From positions 434,001-498,000 of the forward strand of contig NZ_LZYB01000003.1 in NCBI RefSeq assembly GCF_001677335.1: DNA of 64,000 bases, written 5' to 3'. The notes under the pieces are model-generated. The model made no database searches and was not told where the DNA came from. It saw only the letters and a list, made by a program, of their open reading frames with translations. Below, one piece after another: positions 1 through 9,921 of the stretch. The stretch is from Erythrobacter dokdonensis DSW-74 (GTDB lineage: Bacteria > Pseudomonadota > Alphaproteobacteria > Sphingomonadales > Sphingomonadaceae). The position numbers were made by a program, and so were the translations under genes. Within the stretch, counting starts at the first letter, position 1; every line of letters starts with the position of its first letter.

Positions 1-227
1 AGCTCGCGGTCGGTCACCGAGGGGATGCGCTCCTCAGGCCCGTAGAGCGACAGCAGCGCCATGGCGATCGCAAGGCTGCCCGCGCCCAGAAAGCCGTAGC
101 ACGCGGCCTTGCCCCACTTGCGGTGATTGCTTGCGCCCTTGCGCGTGACGATCGGCCCCCAGAAGGCGACCAGACCGACCGTCCCGGTGACGACATGGGC
201 AACGACGATGGCTTCGAACAGCGCCAT
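1..227 (-). CDS. Membrane protein, DUF2306-like (partial, C-terminus beyond window)
   Basis: The ATG on the minus strand at 227 opens a frame that runs off the left edge after about 75 residues. It begins MALFEAIVVAHVVTG and shows two hydrophobic segments (about residues 5-25 and 45-62) separated by a basic loop with the pattern TRKGASNHRKWGK. That loop followed by a helix resembles the start of DUF2306-type small membrane proteins. No function can be given. The M14 peptidase gene ends 40 bp upstream on the same strand, so the two may share a transcript. The family assignment is tentative; that the frame is coding is fairly safe. Confidence 0.6.
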   Translation of the reverse strand, partial: MALFEAIVVAHVVTGTVGLVAFWGPIVTRKGASNHRKWGKAACYGFLGAGSLAIAMALLSLYGPEERIPSVTDRE

Positions 228-266
228 GGCGGGTGGAATGGCACAATCCGCGCGGTAAGCCTAGCC

Positions 267-2894
267 TCAGCGCACCCGCGATGGCGCGACCAGAACGGCA
301 TTGGCGATCACCAGATCGAGCCCGTCGAGATAGGCGCGGGTCGAGGGGTCATGCGCGAAGCCGATCACCAGCCCGCGCCCCTGCCGCTGCGCCATCAGAT
401 AGGGCTTGTAGGCCAGCTGGCGGCGGTTCTCGTCCCACACATATCCGCTGGCGACGAGATTTCCGGGCGCGGCAAAGCGCAGCACGTTGACCCCGTCATC
501 GCGGCCCAGCGGGGTGAAGATCTGCGTGCCGGTGGCCAGCACCACGCCGCCCGCGTCATATCCGGCCGACAGGAAGTGATCGCGTTCGGCCACCACGTTG
601 AGCAGCGCGCCGGGCAGGGTATCGGGCAGGGCCTTCGGGTCCTTGATCGCCTCGCGATATTCGGCGTCGCTCGCAATCTCGACCGCTTCGGCAAGGCTGG
701 CATCGCCGTCCTTGTCGCCCGCGCCCGGCTCGCGCCCCAGCGCCGCCTCGCGCTTGACCGCCAGCATCGGCGCATCGCCGCCGCTGAAGGTTTCAAGACT
801 GTCGCCCACCGCCACCAGCACGCCGCCCTTGCGCACGAAATCGCGGATGTTGCGCATCCCGCCCTCGCCAAGGATGGCGGAAGGATCGCCTTCGGGCACC
901 AGCAGCACGTCATAATCCGACAGGTCCGCGCGGGCGAGGCGCTGGGTGCGGATCGGGGTGACCGGCAGGCCGATGCGCCGTTCGAGCACATAGCGCAGCG
1001 CGCCCGCGCTCAATTGCGAGATGCCGTCGTCCCAGGCGACCGCGACGCGCGGCAGGGTGAGCCGCGCGAAGCTTTCGCTACCGAGGTTGGGGCCGTCATC
1101 GACCCAGCCTGAATCCATCGCCACGGTATGCGCGCCGACCTCGCGGGCGAGCGCGGTGAGGCGGGCCATCTTTTCGGGCGTGTTGCTGCCCGCCGGGAAG
1201 ACCACCGTGCCGCGCGGAAATTCGCGGCCGTTCTTGGTGAAGGCCTTGTCGGTCACGCGCGCCTCGATCCCTTCGCGCAGCGCCAGCGTCACAAAGCGCG
1301 CCTGTCCGCTGTCCGTCCACGGCACCGCGACGGCAAAAGCGCCCGCGCCTTCGCTGACCGGGGCAATCGGGGTGTCGGGCCCGAGCGCCTCACCGGTTGC
1401 GGCGGCGTTGCAAAGCGTGACATCGACCCCGGCCATCAGCCCGACCGACCAAGCGGTGACATCATAAAGCTCGTGCGGCAGGTCCTGCGAGCGGCGGCGT
1501 TCCTGTTCCTCGAGGAAACCGTCCGGCAGCGGGGTGTCGCGGTCGAGCAGGCTCTTGACCAGCCGCGCGGCGGGCTGGGCCTGCGGCACCGCCAGATAGC
1601 CTTTCGGATAGGTCTTGCCGCAGATGCTCGCCGAACCCTCGCGGCGCAGCACGGTGATGCCCTGCGCGGCAAGGCGCCGCCCGAGGCTCTCGGCATTCCA
1701 GCGGCGCTTGGAAAGGTCGATGACATAGGTGCCGCGCCCGGCTGCGCCGCTGGCGTTGGCGGCGCGATATTGCGCGAAGTCGCTGAGGAAACGCTGCGGG
1801 TTCTCGGCTACCGCACCGGCGGTCGCGAGGCTGGCGGTGAAGTGGTTACGCACCCCGTCGGCATAGGTCAGCACCGTTCCGTCGCGCCGCTCGAACACCA
1901 GCCCGCGCGCCGATGCCTGTTCATAGGTCGAGCCGATCGCGCCCTGATGCGCGTTCCAGGTATCGCCATATCCGGGGTAGAACAGGTCATAGACCTCGCG
2001 GGTGAAATAGGGTTCGCCCATCGCGTCGAAGGCGGCGGCATTGGCGCGGCCGATCAGTTCATAGGCGCGGATCTGGGCCTGTGTGAGATTGGGGCTGAAG
2101 GGCTGGGCGGCAGGGCTGAAGAAATAGCTTTCGTCCCCGCCCATTTCGTGCAGATCGACCACCACCACCGGGTTCCAGCTGCGGATCGCGGCGACCTTGC
2201 CGCGGGTTTCGGGCTGGGAGAGGGTGAACCAGTCGCGGTTGAGGTCGAACATGTAGTGGTTGACCCGCCCGCTCGGCCAGGGCTCGTCATGCTCGGCCGC
2301 CTGCCGGTCGGCAGCAGGATCGATCCCGCTGGCAGCAAGAAAATTGTTCACGAAGCGCGCGCGCCCGTCAGGGTTCTGCATCGGGTCGATCACCACGATC
2401 GTCTCGCGCATGATCCGTGCGGCGCGTTCGTCGCCCTGCGCGGCGAGCAGGTGATAGGCTGTCATCAGCGCGGCATCGGTCGAGGAGATCTCGTTGCCAT
2501 GGACGCCATAGGCGAGCCAGGTCACCGGCAGCGCCGCCCCGTTCGAGGCGCGGCCCGCGCCGATATTGGCAAGGTCGGCGCGGATCGCATCGAGCCGGGC
2601 AATGTTCTCAGGCGCGGAGAGGATCACATAATAGAGCGGGCGGTCTTCCCAGCTGCTCGCATATTGCACCATCCGCGTGCGATCGGGTGCCGCGGCGACC
2701 AGCGCCTTGAGATAGGCATAGGTCTGGTCGGGCGAGGTGATGCGCGTGCCGGGCGCATGGCCGACCGTTTCGGCCAGGGTCGGCATGGCGGGATCGAAGG
2801 TGCCTTGCGCAAAGGACTGCGCCTGGGCGGCTCCCGACATTCCCAGGACGGCGACCAGCACGACGAGCCAGCGGCTCCAGATTCCCTCAAGCAT
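267..2894 (-). CDS. Exported M14-family zinc carboxypeptidase
   Basis: Predicted periplasmic metallocarboxypeptidase of 875 residues. The ATG at 2894 is chosen because it gives a clean signal peptide (MLEGIWSRW, hydrophobic core, AQA cleavage). The open frame extends upstream to 3059, but that longer start would run into tRNA-Val. The peptidase domain covers about residues 50-330, with zinc ligands in the HGNE motif (H132, E135) and H249 in DLHEMGG; NPDGR near 174 is the substrate-binding Asn/Arg segment. The C-terminal half (about 520-870) has no peptidase motif and resembles the amidotransferase-like extension seen in large bacterial M14 proteins. The substrate is unknown; peptide or cell-wall stem peptide trimming are possible. 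Confidence 0.88.
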   Translation of the reverse strand: MLEGIWSRWLVVLVAVLGMSGAAQAQSFAQGTFDPAMPTLAETVGHAPGTRITSPDQTYAYLKALVAAAPDRTRMVQYASSWEDRPLYYVILSAPENIARLDAIRADLANIGAGRASNGAALPVTWLAYGVHGNEISSTDAALMTAYHLLAAQGDERAARIMRETIVVIDPMQNPDGRARFVNNFLAASGIDPAADRQAAEHDEPWPSGRVNHYMFDLNRDWFTLSQPETRGKVAAIRSWNPVVVVDLHEMGGDESYFFSPAAQPFSPNLTQAQIRAYELIGRANAAAFDAMGEPYFTREVYDLFYPGYGDTWNAHQGAIGSTYEQASARGLVFERRDGTVLTYADGVRNHFTASLATAGAVAENPQRFLSDFAQYRAANASGAAGRGTYVIDLSKRRWNAESLGRRLAAQGITVLRREGSASICGKTYPKGYLAVPQAQPAARLVKSLLDRDTPLPDGFLEEQERRRSQDLPHELYDVTAWSVGLMAGVDVTLCNAAATGEALGPDTPIAPVSEGAGAFAVAVPWTDSGQARFVTLALREGIEARVTDKAFTKNGREFPRGTVVFPAGSNTPEKMARLTALAREVGAHTVAMDSGWVDDGPNLGSESFARLTLPRVAVAWDDGISQLSAGALRYVLERRIGLPVTPIRTQRLARADLSDYDVLLVPEGDPSAILGEGGMRNIRDFVRKGGVLVAVGDSLETFSGGDAPMLAVKREAALGREPGAGDKDGDASLAEAVEIASDAEYREAIKDPKALPDTLPGALLNVVAERDHFLSAGYDAGGVVLATGTQIFTPLGRDDGVNVLRFAAPGNLVASGYVWDENRRQLAYKPYLMAQRQGRGLVIGFAHDPSTRAYLDGLDLVIANAVLVAPSRVR

Positions 2895-3023
2895 CGATAA
2901 TCCTCGCTCGGTCCGGACGGACGACAGGCGCCTGCCTTGCCGCGAAGTCGGCCGCCGGGTCAAGCAGAGAGGTGTTCGCCGCGACGAACAGCAAGACCAT
3001 TCGCGCGCCGCGTCTGGCGGGAA

Positions 3024-3098
3024 TGGTGGGCGCGACAGGGATTGAACCTGTGACCCCACCCGTGTGAAGGGTGTGCTCTACCGCTGAGCTACGCGCCC
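3024..3098 (-). tRNA. tRNA-Val (CAC)
   Basis: On the minus strand the sequence starts GGGCGCG and ends CGCGCCC followed by ACCA, closing a 7-bp acceptor stem. The D arm (GCTC/GAGC), anticodon arm (CACCC-TTCACAC-GGGTG) and T arm (ACAGG-TTCAATC-CCTGT) all pair. The anticodon CAC reads GUG valine codons. The CCA end is encoded. It sits between the peptidase gene and sppA. Confidence 0.96.
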
Positions 3099-3204
3099 GT
3101 CCGTGGGTCCTTGCGGCCCGGACAGGGGCGCGCCTTTACTGTGCCGGTACGCGCTTGGCAAGCGCTCGCGGTGTCTGTCAGGCCTACTTTTTGGTGCCGC
3201 GTCC

Positions 3205-5097
3205 TCAATCGGCCAGCAGCCGCCGTGCGAGGCTGGAGAGATTGCCTGACGACGCTGCCCCGCGGGAGAACTGCGCGGGCTGTCCCGGACAGGCAAGGCA
3301 GAAGGCCTGGACTCCTGTTCCGCTCGTCAGCCGCTCGATATCCCGGGTCAGGCGTGCGGCGAGTTCGTCCTGCCGGCGCGCCACCAGCGCAAAGCCGTCG
3401 CCAGCCTGCCGCACGCTCTCCGGAGCGGCCATGCCGCTGAGCAGCCGGCGAATCAGCGGATCGTAGTTTTCCGCCTGCTCGCCGAGGAACACCGGATGCC
3501 ATTTTCCGTCCTTGAGCCCGGCCTTGGCCGCCGCCCATGCAAGCGCATCCTCGAGCCCGCCGAACTGGTCGACCAGCCCGTTCTGGCGTGCGGTGCCGCC
3601 GTCCCAGACTCTGCCTCCGCCGATGGCATCGACCTTGTCGACCGGCATCTTGCGGGCCTTGGACACCCGCGCAAGGAAATCACGATAGGTCGATGCGACG
3701 CCGGCCTGCAGGACCGCGTCCATCTCGGGCGAGAAGCCGGCGATGATGTCGGGCTGGCCCGAAAGCGGCGTGGTGCTGTAGCCGTCGGCATTGACGCCGA
3801 GCCGCTCTGCGGCGCGCTCGAAGCTCGGCAGCACTGCGAACACGCCGATCGAGCCGGTGATCGTCTCGGGCTGGGCGAAGATGCGGTCGCTCGATGTGGC
3901 AACCCAGTAACCGCCGCTTGCCGCGACATTGGCGAAGGACACGGCGACCGGGATCTTGCGGTCGCGGTGGCGCTGGATCGCGCGGCGGATTTCTTCGGCT
4001 GCGGTGGCCGAGCCGCCCGGCGAATCGACCCGCACCACCAATGCCGCAAGTTCATCGTCGAGCGCCGCGTCGAGCAGGTCGGCGATGCGCGTGCCGCCGG
4101 CCGTGCCGGGGCCCGCCTCGCCATCGACGATCTCGCCGGCGATGGTCACCACCCCGATCTTCTTGCCGTCGCGCTGCGAGCCGATGTCGGCAAGGAAAGG
4201 GGCCAACTCGCTCGCGGCGAAGGCTCCGGGCTGCTTGTTCCGGCTATCCTTTCCCGCGATCTCTGCCACCCGGGTTCCGAATTGCGTCCGGTCGCCGAGC
4301 TTGTCGACCAGCCCCGCCTTGAGCGCGGCATCGGCCAGATCGCCGTCGCCCGAGGCAATCCATGCAGCCGTGTCGCCCGTCACCAAAGCCAGATCGGCCT
4401 TGGGGCGGGCCTTCTTCACATTGGCCTGCCATTCCTCCCACAGCGTGGCATAGACCGCGCCGATGTTCTCGCGCGCCTCGGGCGACATCGAATTGCGCGC
4501 ATAGGGCTCGGTCGCGGACTTGAACTCGCCAGCGCGATAGACCCGGGCATTGACGCCGAACTTTTCGAACAGATCGGCAAAATAGAGGAAATTGCCGCCC
4601 GGCCCCGTCACCAGCGCAGCCCCCTGCGGATCGAGCCAGACCTCGCTGGCATGGGCAGCCAGCAGCAGGTGGTCATCGGCATAGCCGAGCGCAAAAGTGA
4701 GCACCGGCTTTTTTGCCGCCCGCACGCGGTCCATCGCCTCGCCGATCGCGGTAAGGTGCACCTGGCCGCCACCGGTAAAGGTAGTAAGGTCGAGCACCAC
4801 TGCCTTGATGCGTTCATCGCTTGCCGCCGCATCCAGCGCCCGCACGATATCGCGCGCCCGGTATTCTTCCAGCGGAGCCGCGCCGCTGAGCAGCGCCATG
4901 ATCGGATCGATCGCCGATTTCTCCTCGACGATGCTTCCCGAAAGATCGATCAGCAAGGCGCCCTCGCGCACCTGCCCGGGGCTGGGCCGCGCCGAGAGGG
5001 CTCCGAACAGCGCAAGGAAGAACAGCAGCATGAACAGCAATACCAGCCCGTCCTTGATCCCGACGAGCACCTTCCAGACCTTGCCGACAAAACTCAT
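3205..5097 (-). CDS. sppA: Signal peptide peptidase SppA, 67K type
   Basis: Inner-membrane serine protease that degrades cleaved signal peptides; 630 residues, the length of the long Gram-negative form with tandem S49 domains. One membrane anchor lies at residues 15-34. The N-terminal S49 repeat carries the general-base lysine (K193 in [10 protein letters not shown]). The C-terminal repeat carries the nucleophile S394 in NVAASGGYW, preceded by RVDSPGGSA near 356. The lysine from one repeat and the serine from the other form the dyad of this family. It is convergent with nothing; pyrB starts 109 bp away on the opposite strand, so the gap holds divergent promoters. Confidence 0.95.
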   Translation of the reverse strand: MSFVGKVWKVLVGIKDGLVLLFMLLFFLALFGALSARPSPGQVREGALLIDLSGSIVEEKSAIDPIMALLSGAAPLEEYRARDIVRALDAAASDERIKAVVLDLTTFTGGGQVHLTAIGEAMDRVRAAKKPVLTFALGYADDHLLLAAHASEVWLDPQGAALVTGPGGNFLYFADLFEKFGVNARVYRAGEFKSATEPYARNSMSPEARENIGAVYATLWEEWQANVKKARPKADLALVTGDTAAWIASGDGDLADAALKAGLVDKLGDRTQFGTRVAEIAGKDSRNKQPGAFAASELAPFLADIGSQRDGKKIGVVTIAGEIVDGEAGPGTAGGTRIADLLDAALDDELAALVVRVDSPGGSATAAEEIRRAIQRHRDRKIPVAVSFANVAASGGYWVATSSDRIFAQPETITGSIGVFAVLPSFERAAERLGVNADGYSTTPLSGQPDIIAGFSPEMDAVLQAGVASTYRDFLARVSKARKMPVDKVDAIGGGRVWDGGTARQNGLVDQFGGLEDALAWAAAKAGLKDGKWHPVFLGEQAENYDPLIRRLLSGMAAPESVRQAGDGFALVARRQDELAARLTRDIERLTSGTGVQAFCLACPGQPAQFSRGAASSGNLSSLARRLLAD

Positions 5098-5205
5098 TCA
5101 TTGCCCCTTTTGCGTTTGCGGTGCCGGTCTAGGGACTTTGCGCGTCAACTTCCATGGGAAAGCGGGTTGAGCGACGCATGGCGCTCGACTAAGGGCGTGG
5201 TCTCA

Positions 5206-6225
5206 ATGACTGCGAGCGATCATCCTGCGTCCTCGGGCCGCTTTCCGGCGGGGCGCATGGCGTTTCCCCATCGCGACCTGACCGGCATTGGCAGGCTTGC
5301 CCGGCACGAGATCCTCTATCTGCTGCACGAGGCCGAGCAGTGGGTCGAACTCAACCGCCAGAGCACCAAGCACACCGACCTCCTGTCGGGCCTGACCATC
5401 ATCAACGCCTTCTTCGAGAACTCCACCCGCACGCTGCTGTCGTTCGAGATCGCGGGCAAGCGGCTGGGGGCCGATGTGGTCAACATGCACGCCGCCACAT
5501 CGAGCGTGAAGAAGGGCGAGACGCTGATCGACACGGCGATCACGCTCAATGCGATGCGCGCCGATGCGATCGTGATCCGCCATGCCTCGTCGGGCGCCAC
5601 CGGCCTGATCGCGGACAAGGTCGATTGCCCCGTGCTCAACGCCGGGGACGGGCAGCACGAACATCCCACCCAGGCGCTGCTCGATGCGCTGACCCTGCGC
5701 CACGCGCTGGACGAGCGCGGCGAGGGGGCAGAGGACTTCACCGGCCTCAATGTGGTGATCTGCGGCGATATCCTGCACAGCCGGGTGGCGCGCTCCAACA
5801 TCCTTTGCCTGACCGCGCTGGGCGCCAATGTCCGGGTCTGCGCACCCCCGGCGCTGATGCCTGCGGGCGTGGAAGCGATGGGGGTGAGCGCCTTCCACAA
5901 TTTCGACGCGGCGCTCGAAGGGGCGGATGTGGTGATGATGCTGCGGCTCCAGTCGGAACGGATGAGCGGCCAGTTCATTCCCAGCCCGCGTGAATATCGC
6001 CACCTCTACGGGCTGACGGCAGAACGCCTCGCGCTCGCCCGCCCGGATGCGCTGGTGATGCACCCCGGCCCGATGAACCGCGGGGTCGAGATCGACAGCG
6101 AGGTTGCCGATCTGGCGGGCCGTTCGCTGATCACCCGGCAGGTGGAAATGGGCGTTGCGATCCGCATGGCCTGCCTCGACATCCTGACGCGCGAGGCGCG
6201 GGGCGTGGAGGGCTGGGCGGCATGA
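5206..6225 (+). CDS. pyrB: Aspartate carbamoyltransferase catalytic subunit
   Basis: Second step of de novo pyrimidine synthesis: carbamoyl phosphate plus aspartate to carbamoyl aspartate. The 339-residue product has the carbamoyl-phosphate loop [10 protein letters not shown] (S73-T76), DGQHEHPTQ in the middle, and the C-terminal HPGPMNRG segment. The open frame extends 1.7 kb upstream as antisense of sppA; the ATG at 5206 is chosen by homology to known N-termini, leaving about 20 residues before the conserved core. The stop overlaps the next ATG (ATGA), so pyrB and the PyrC' gene are translationally coupled. In organisms with this arrangement the two products assemble together. Confidence 0.95.
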   Translation: MTASDHPASSGRFPAGRMAFPHRDLTGIGRLARHEILYLLHEAEQWVELNRQSTKHTDLLSGLTIINAFFENSTRTLLSFEIAGKRLGADVVNMHAATSSVKKGETLIDTAITLNAMRADAIVIRHASSGATGLIADKVDCPVLNAGDGQHEHPTQALLDALTLRHALDERGEGAEDFTGLNVVICGDILHSRVARSNILCLTALGANVRVCAPPALMPAGVEAMGVSAFHNFDAALEGADVVMMLRLQSERMSGQFIPSPREYRHLYGLTAERLALARPDALVMHPGPMNRGVEIDSEVADLAGRSLITRQVEMGVAIRMACLDILTREARGVEGWAA

Positions 6226-7451
6226 AGCAGGCGAGGCCTTTCACCATCACCAATGCCCGGGTGGTGACGCCCGCCGGGATTGTCGCCGGCGCGCTGCGCT
6301 GCGCGGAAGGGATCATCATCGCCGTCGGGCCTGATGTCGCTCCGCAGGACGGCGACGAGGTGATCGATGCGCGGGGAAAGCTGGTCGCGCCCGGGCTCGT
6401 CGATCTGGGCGTTTTTGCAGTCGACAAGCCGGCCTTCCATTTCGGCGGGATCACGCGCGCCGCGCTGATGCCGGACCAGTCGCCGCCGCTCGACCTGCCG
6501 AGCCGCGTCGGCTTCATCGCCAAGAGCGGCAAGCCCGATCTGTGGGTCCACCCGCTCGCCGCAGCGACGCGCGCGCTTGAAGGGAGCGAACTGGCTGAAC
6601 TTGCGCTTATGCAGCAGGCCGGCGCGCGCGGGATTGCGACGGGACGGCGCTGGATCGCGGATTCGGGCGTGATGCTGCGGCTGCTGCAATATGCCGCGAT
6701 GCTCGATCTGGTGGTGGTCGCCCATGCCGAAGATGCAGGGCTGGCGGGCGATGCTGTCGCCACCGCAGGCGAGATCGCGACGCGGGCAGGCCTGCCCGCC
6801 GCACCTGCCGAGGCCGAGGCGCTCGCCATCGCCCGCGACATCGCGCTGGCTGAACTGGCGGGCGCGAAACTGCATTTGCGCCAGGTGACGACCGCGGCAG
6901 GGTTGGATCTCGTGCGCGCGGCCAAGGCACGGGGGCTGCCCGTCACCTGCGGGATCACCCCTGCGCATTTCATGCTGTCCGACCTTGCAACCGTCGATTA
7001 CCGCACCTTCGCCCGCCTCTCGCCCCCCTTGCGCTGCGAGGCCGACCGGCAGGCGGCGCTCGCCGCGATTGCCGACGGGACAGTTGACGTGATCGCCAGC
7101 GGTCACGATCCGCGCGGGCCCGAGGACAAGCGCCTGCCCTTCGCCGATGCGCTGCCCGGCATGGCCGGAGCCGAGACGCTGCTGGCGATGGTTCTCACTC
7201 TGGTGCGCGACGGCGTGCTTGACCTGTCGCGCGCCTTTGATTGCCTCGCCCGCAACCCTGCCCGCCTGCTGGGGGTTCCGGCGGGAGAACTGTCCGAAGG
7301 GCTGGAAGCCGACATCGCGCTGATCGATCCGGATGCGCCGTGGATCATCGACCGCCGCCGGATGGAAGCCACCGCCGACAATACCCCCTTCGACCGGCAG
7401 GGCGCACAGGGGCGGGTGCTGGGGCTGTGGAAGGGCGGGGTCCGGCTTTAG
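6222..7451 (+). CDS. pyrC: Dihydroorotase-like protein PyrC', probably non-catalytic
   Basis: Amidohydrolase-fold protein of 409 residues overlapping pyrB by 4 bp. It has the typical N-terminal beta domain and APGLVDLG at the start of the barrel, but where active dihydroorotases have a zinc-binding HxH after the Asp it reads [15 protein letters not shown]. The later barrel segments keep VVVAHAED and SGHDPR, but the binuclear metal set is incomplete. This matches the inactive PyrC' partners known from pseudomonads, which serve as structural subunits of aspartate carbamoyltransferase. A separate active dihydroorotase should then exist elsewhere in the genome. Loss of the HxH is seen directly; inactivity is inferred. 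Confidence 0.9.
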   Translation: MKQARPFTITNARVVTPAGIVAGALRCAEGIIIAVGPDVAPQDGDEVIDARGKLVAPGLVDLGVFAVDKPAFHFGGITRAALMPDQSPPLDLPSRVGFIAKSGKPDLWVHPLAAATRALEGSELAELALMQQAGARGIATGRRWIADSGVMLRLLQYAAMLDLVVVAHAEDAGLAGDAVATAGEIATRAGLPAAPAEAEALAIARDIALAELAGAKLHLRQVTTAAGLDLVRAAKARGLPVTCGITPAHFMLSDLATVDYRTFARLSPPLRCEADRQAALAAIADGTVDVIASGHDPRGPEDKRLPFADALPGMAGAETLLAMVLTLVRDGVLDLSRAFDCLARNPARLLGVPAGELSEGLEADIALIDPDAPWIIDRRRMEATADNTPFDRQGAQGRVLGLWKGGVRL

Positions 7452-7528
7452 CCTGCCATCCTACACAACCGGCCCTGGACAGGACGGGTCTGGCACCGTG
7501 AAACAGCGGGGCAAACGGGGCGTGAAGC

Positions 7529-7577
7529 GGGTCTAAAGGGGGTCTAGGGCGGGTCTGGCAGGGGTCTGAAAGGGCCT
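7529..7577. repeat. Four GGGTCT repeats at exact 11-bp spacing plus a degenerate fifth
   Basis: In the 7452-7813 gap, GGGTCT begins at 7529, 7540, 7551 and 7562, each 11 bp apart, followed by GGGCCT at 7572. A further GGGTCT lies at 7486. The spacing is about one helical turn, so the copies face one side of the DNA. The array is 78 bp downstream of the PyrC' stop and lies in the 3' region of the SPOR gene. It encodes nothing convincing. The rest of the gap holds the terminator at 7745-7782 and no gene that I can support. Confidence 0.75.
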
Positions 7578-7744
7578 GAAGATGCCTCGCCCTTGTTGGA
7601 AAGCGGAATGTTTTTCCGCCGATTTCTGCCATTTTCTCCCGCGCGGGTCATGTTTCACGCGGCCATTGGGCCAGCAATCCGCCTTTCCGACACCCGCGCA
7701 CCCTATCGCGCGCCCCGCCCTGTAGGAAAGCCCGCAAGGCCGCA

Positions 7745-7782
7745 CAAGAAAGCTCCCGGACAGCGCGGGGCTATCCGGGAGC
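7745..7782 (-). terminator. Rho-independent terminator of the SPOR/TPR lipoprotein gene
   Basis: A perfect 9-bp inverted repeat, GCTCCCGGA at 7752-7760 and TCCGGGAGC at 7774-7782, encloses a 13-base loop. Read on the minus strand the stem is followed by TTTCTTGT. It lies 31 bp beyond the stop of the minus-strand gene at 7814. Confidence 0.8.
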
Positions 7783-7813
7783 AAGGCTTGCTCATTGGTA
7801 AGGGTAGGAAGGC

Positions 7814-9196
7814 TTAACGGCTCCGCGATGCCATCCGCACGCCGCGATCGACCGCGCCTGCGGGCGGGTTGGTGGCGGCATAGGCAAAGCAGCCCCGTCC
7901 CGCCGACTTGACCGTGCCGCACATGCCGCGCGCGCTCATCGCGCCGAAACCGGCAGCAGCGACGCGCCAGAAGGTGCGCCCGTTCACCACTGCTTCGGTG
8001 ATGACGACATCGTGATCCTTGAGCTGCGGGAACTTGCGCTTCAGCACGGTCCAGCCGCGTTCGGCCTCAACCTTGCTGTCATAGGCGCCAAGCTGGACGA
8101 GGTGGGTGTTCGCCGCCTTGTCGTTCACAACCGGAGCGGCCGTGGCGGCCATCCGGCGCTGCGAGCTGGCAGCCGCGCGCGGGGCTGCGGCCGGGCTGCG
8201 GGCGGGCAATTGCTGCACCACCGGCTCGGAAATGTAGCGGATGCCTGCCGCCTCGGCGAGCGCCGCCACCGGAGTCGGCCGGGCTTCGGGCTGCGGGGTC
8301 GCAGCCGGCTCGGAAAAGGCCTGGGCCACGGTCTGCTTGGCCTTGGCAGCGGGCTGCGGCGCGGGCGCCTCGACGACCGGAGCAGACGCCGGAGCGGCTT
8401 CGGCCAGTTGCGGCACTTCGGCCTGGGCGGCGGCCTGCGCCACCAGCACTTCCTGCGCCGGGAAATTGGCGAGGGCGAGCCGCTGCGGCTGGCCGCTGTC
8501 GATCCGCGGGGTCACATCGAGCATCGCCGCGACACGCTGCTGGAAGTGTTCGGGCGCGCTCATCGTCGCCCATTCGGTCATGCGCGCATCGAGCTTGTCG
8601 GCAGGCACGTCCTCGGCCGCCATTACCCGCGCCATGCGCCAGTTGCCCGCCAGCGCATAGGCATAAGCGAGGTTCTGGCGCAGCTTGGGAGTGGCTTCCT
8701 CGCTGCCGCGCACGGCGTTGAGCAGCACATGGACGCCGCGTTCGGGCTGTCCGGCCAGTGCATAGGCAAGACCAAGGTCGGCCGGATCGATGACCCGCGC
8801 ATATTCATCGAGCACCGAAACCGCCGCCTTGCCTTCGCCCAGCGCGGTCTTGGCGAGCGCGAAGCTCAGCACCGTGCGCGAATCCTCGTCGCCCAGATCG
8901 AGCGCATCGCCGAAGCTGGTCGCGGCCGACTGGAAGCGGCCGGCTTCCATGTAGGCTGCGCCCAGCAGCGCGCGGTAGCCGGGGTTGCGCGGCTCGGCCA
9001 GCACGGCTGCTTCGGCATGGGTGATGGCGCGTTCTGCCTGACCCTTCTTGAGCGCGGTCTGCGCATCGGCAAAGGACAGGTCGGCGCGCGGTGCAGCCGA
9101 AGTTGTGCATCCGGCGAGCGCCAGCCCTGCCAAAGCGGTGGTGACGGCCAGCGTGAGGCGCGGCGCGGTGAAGCCGGTCTTGGTGCTGCGGTCCAT
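7814..9196 (-). CDS. TPR and SPOR domain lipoprotein
   Basis: 460-residue envelope lipoprotein. The ATG at 9196 is preferred over 9202 because AAGGGG lies 9 bases before it. A signal peptide ends in the lipobox LALAGC, followed by about four TPR-like helical pairs (residues 40-190), a low-complexity Ala/Pro linker (about 240-350) and a C-terminal SPOR domain (about 370-445; HLVQLGAYDSKVEAERGW). SPOR domains bind denuded glycan strands at division septa. The gene is preceded by the ParA and RHH-like genes on the same strand, with a 48-bp gap, and ends in a strong terminator. A septal or polar role is an inference. Confidence 0.85.
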   Translation of the reverse strand: MDRSTKTGFTAPRLTLAVTTALAGLALAGCTTSAAPRADLSFADAQTALKKGQAERAITHAEAAVLAEPRNPGYRALLGAAYMEAGRFQSAATSFGDALDLGDEDSRTVLSFALAKTALGEGKAAVSVLDEYARVIDPADLGLAYALAGQPERGVHVLLNAVRGSEEATPKLRQNLAYAYALAGNWRMARVMAAEDVPADKLDARMTEWATMSAPEHFQQRVAAMLDVTPRIDSGQPQRLALANFPAQEVLVAQAAAQAEVPQLAEAAPASAPVVEAPAPQPAAKAKQTVAQAFSEPAATPQPEARPTPVAALAEAAGIRYISEPVVQQLPARSPAAAPRAAASSQRRMAATAAPVVNDKAANTHLVQLGAYDSKVEAERGWTVLKRKFPQLKDHDVVITEAVVNGRTFWRVAAAGFGAMSARGMCGTVKSAGRGCFAYAATNPPAGAVDRGVRMASRSR

Positions 9197-9244
9197 GGTC
9201 ATTATCCCCTTGGTGTGTCCTGCAGTTTCGCGTGGTTGCCGATA

Positions 9245-9898
9245 TCAGTGGCGTTTGAGATGGGCGGCGATGATGTCGAGATCGTCGATTTCGGCGAGCA
9301 GGCGGTCGAGCGCCTCGGTCACCAGATTTTGGGCGCTCATGCCTTGCATGGTTGCGGCAAGCCGCAGCTTGAGGTGGCGCTCGGGGTCGAGCCGCAGCGT
9401 GAAGGCGGCGCGGCGTTCGGTCTTGCGCACGGCGACGCGCGCGGGCGCGGCGGGCAGTGCCACGGGTTCGGGCGCGAAATCCTGTCCGGCGGCGAAGGCT
9501 TCGGCGTGATCCTCGTGCGCGAGGTATGCGTCATCCTCGTCGGCGCAGGCTTCTTCGGCCTCGTCTTCGGGGCCGGTCATCACCGCATCGGCAAGAACGC
9601 GTTCCTCCAGCCGGCGCTGCTGGCGGCGCACGATCGGGTTGTGGGCCGCATCGGCCTCGGCCGCGGCGACCGCCTGGTTGATCGGCACCACGTCGGCGCC
9701 GTTATCATTGTGCCCGTCGCTCCCCGCGTCCTGGCCCATGTCATTCCAGCCGAGATCCTCGAGCTGTTCATCGGCGATCGCGGCGATTGCCGCCTCGTCC
9801 GCCACCAGCGGCGCGACCTGGGGGCGCATCGCGGGCTTGGCACCGCCCTTGCGGGCCAGCAAGGTCGGACCGAGCGAGGCAAAACCGGGTTCGGACAT
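9245..9898 (-). CDS. ParA-associated protein with C-terminal ribbon-helix-helix-like domain
   Basis: 217 residues, starting at the ATG at 9898 (MSEPGFASLGPTLL). The open frame extends to 10270 only as a shadow of parA. The N-terminal two thirds are acidic and low in predicted structure. The last 60 residues, from RRAAFTLRLDPERHLKLRLAA to the His/Arg end, look like a short ribbon-helix-helix or a hydrophobic helical pair. It starts 23 bp after the parA stop, so it is probably cotranscribed and may be the partner or loader of that ATPase. There is no ParB N-terminal motif. Assignment by position plus a weak domain match. Confidence 0.7.
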   Translation of the reverse strand: MSEPGFASLGPTLLARKGGAKPAMRPQVAPLVADEAAIAAIADEQLEDLGWNDMGQDAGSDGHNDNGADVVPINQAVAAAEADAAHNPIVRRQQRRLEERVLADAVMTGPEDEAEEACADEDDAYLAHEDHAEAFAAGQDFAPEPVALPAAPARVAVRKTERRAAFTLRLDPERHLKLRLAATMQGMSAQNLVTEALDRLLAEIDDLDIIAAHLKRH

Positions 9899-9921
9899 CG
9901 CTCTTGTTCCCTCGTTCGCGC

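Noticed and set aside
123-2900. Long plus-strand open frames (123-1112, 1128-2900)
   Set aside because: They are antisense to the M14 peptidase, whose zinc motifs and signal peptide make it the real gene; long antisense frames are common at this GC content.
3496-5205. Upstream extension of pyrB through sppA
   Set aside because: Antisense to sppA, and PyrB homology starts near 5206.
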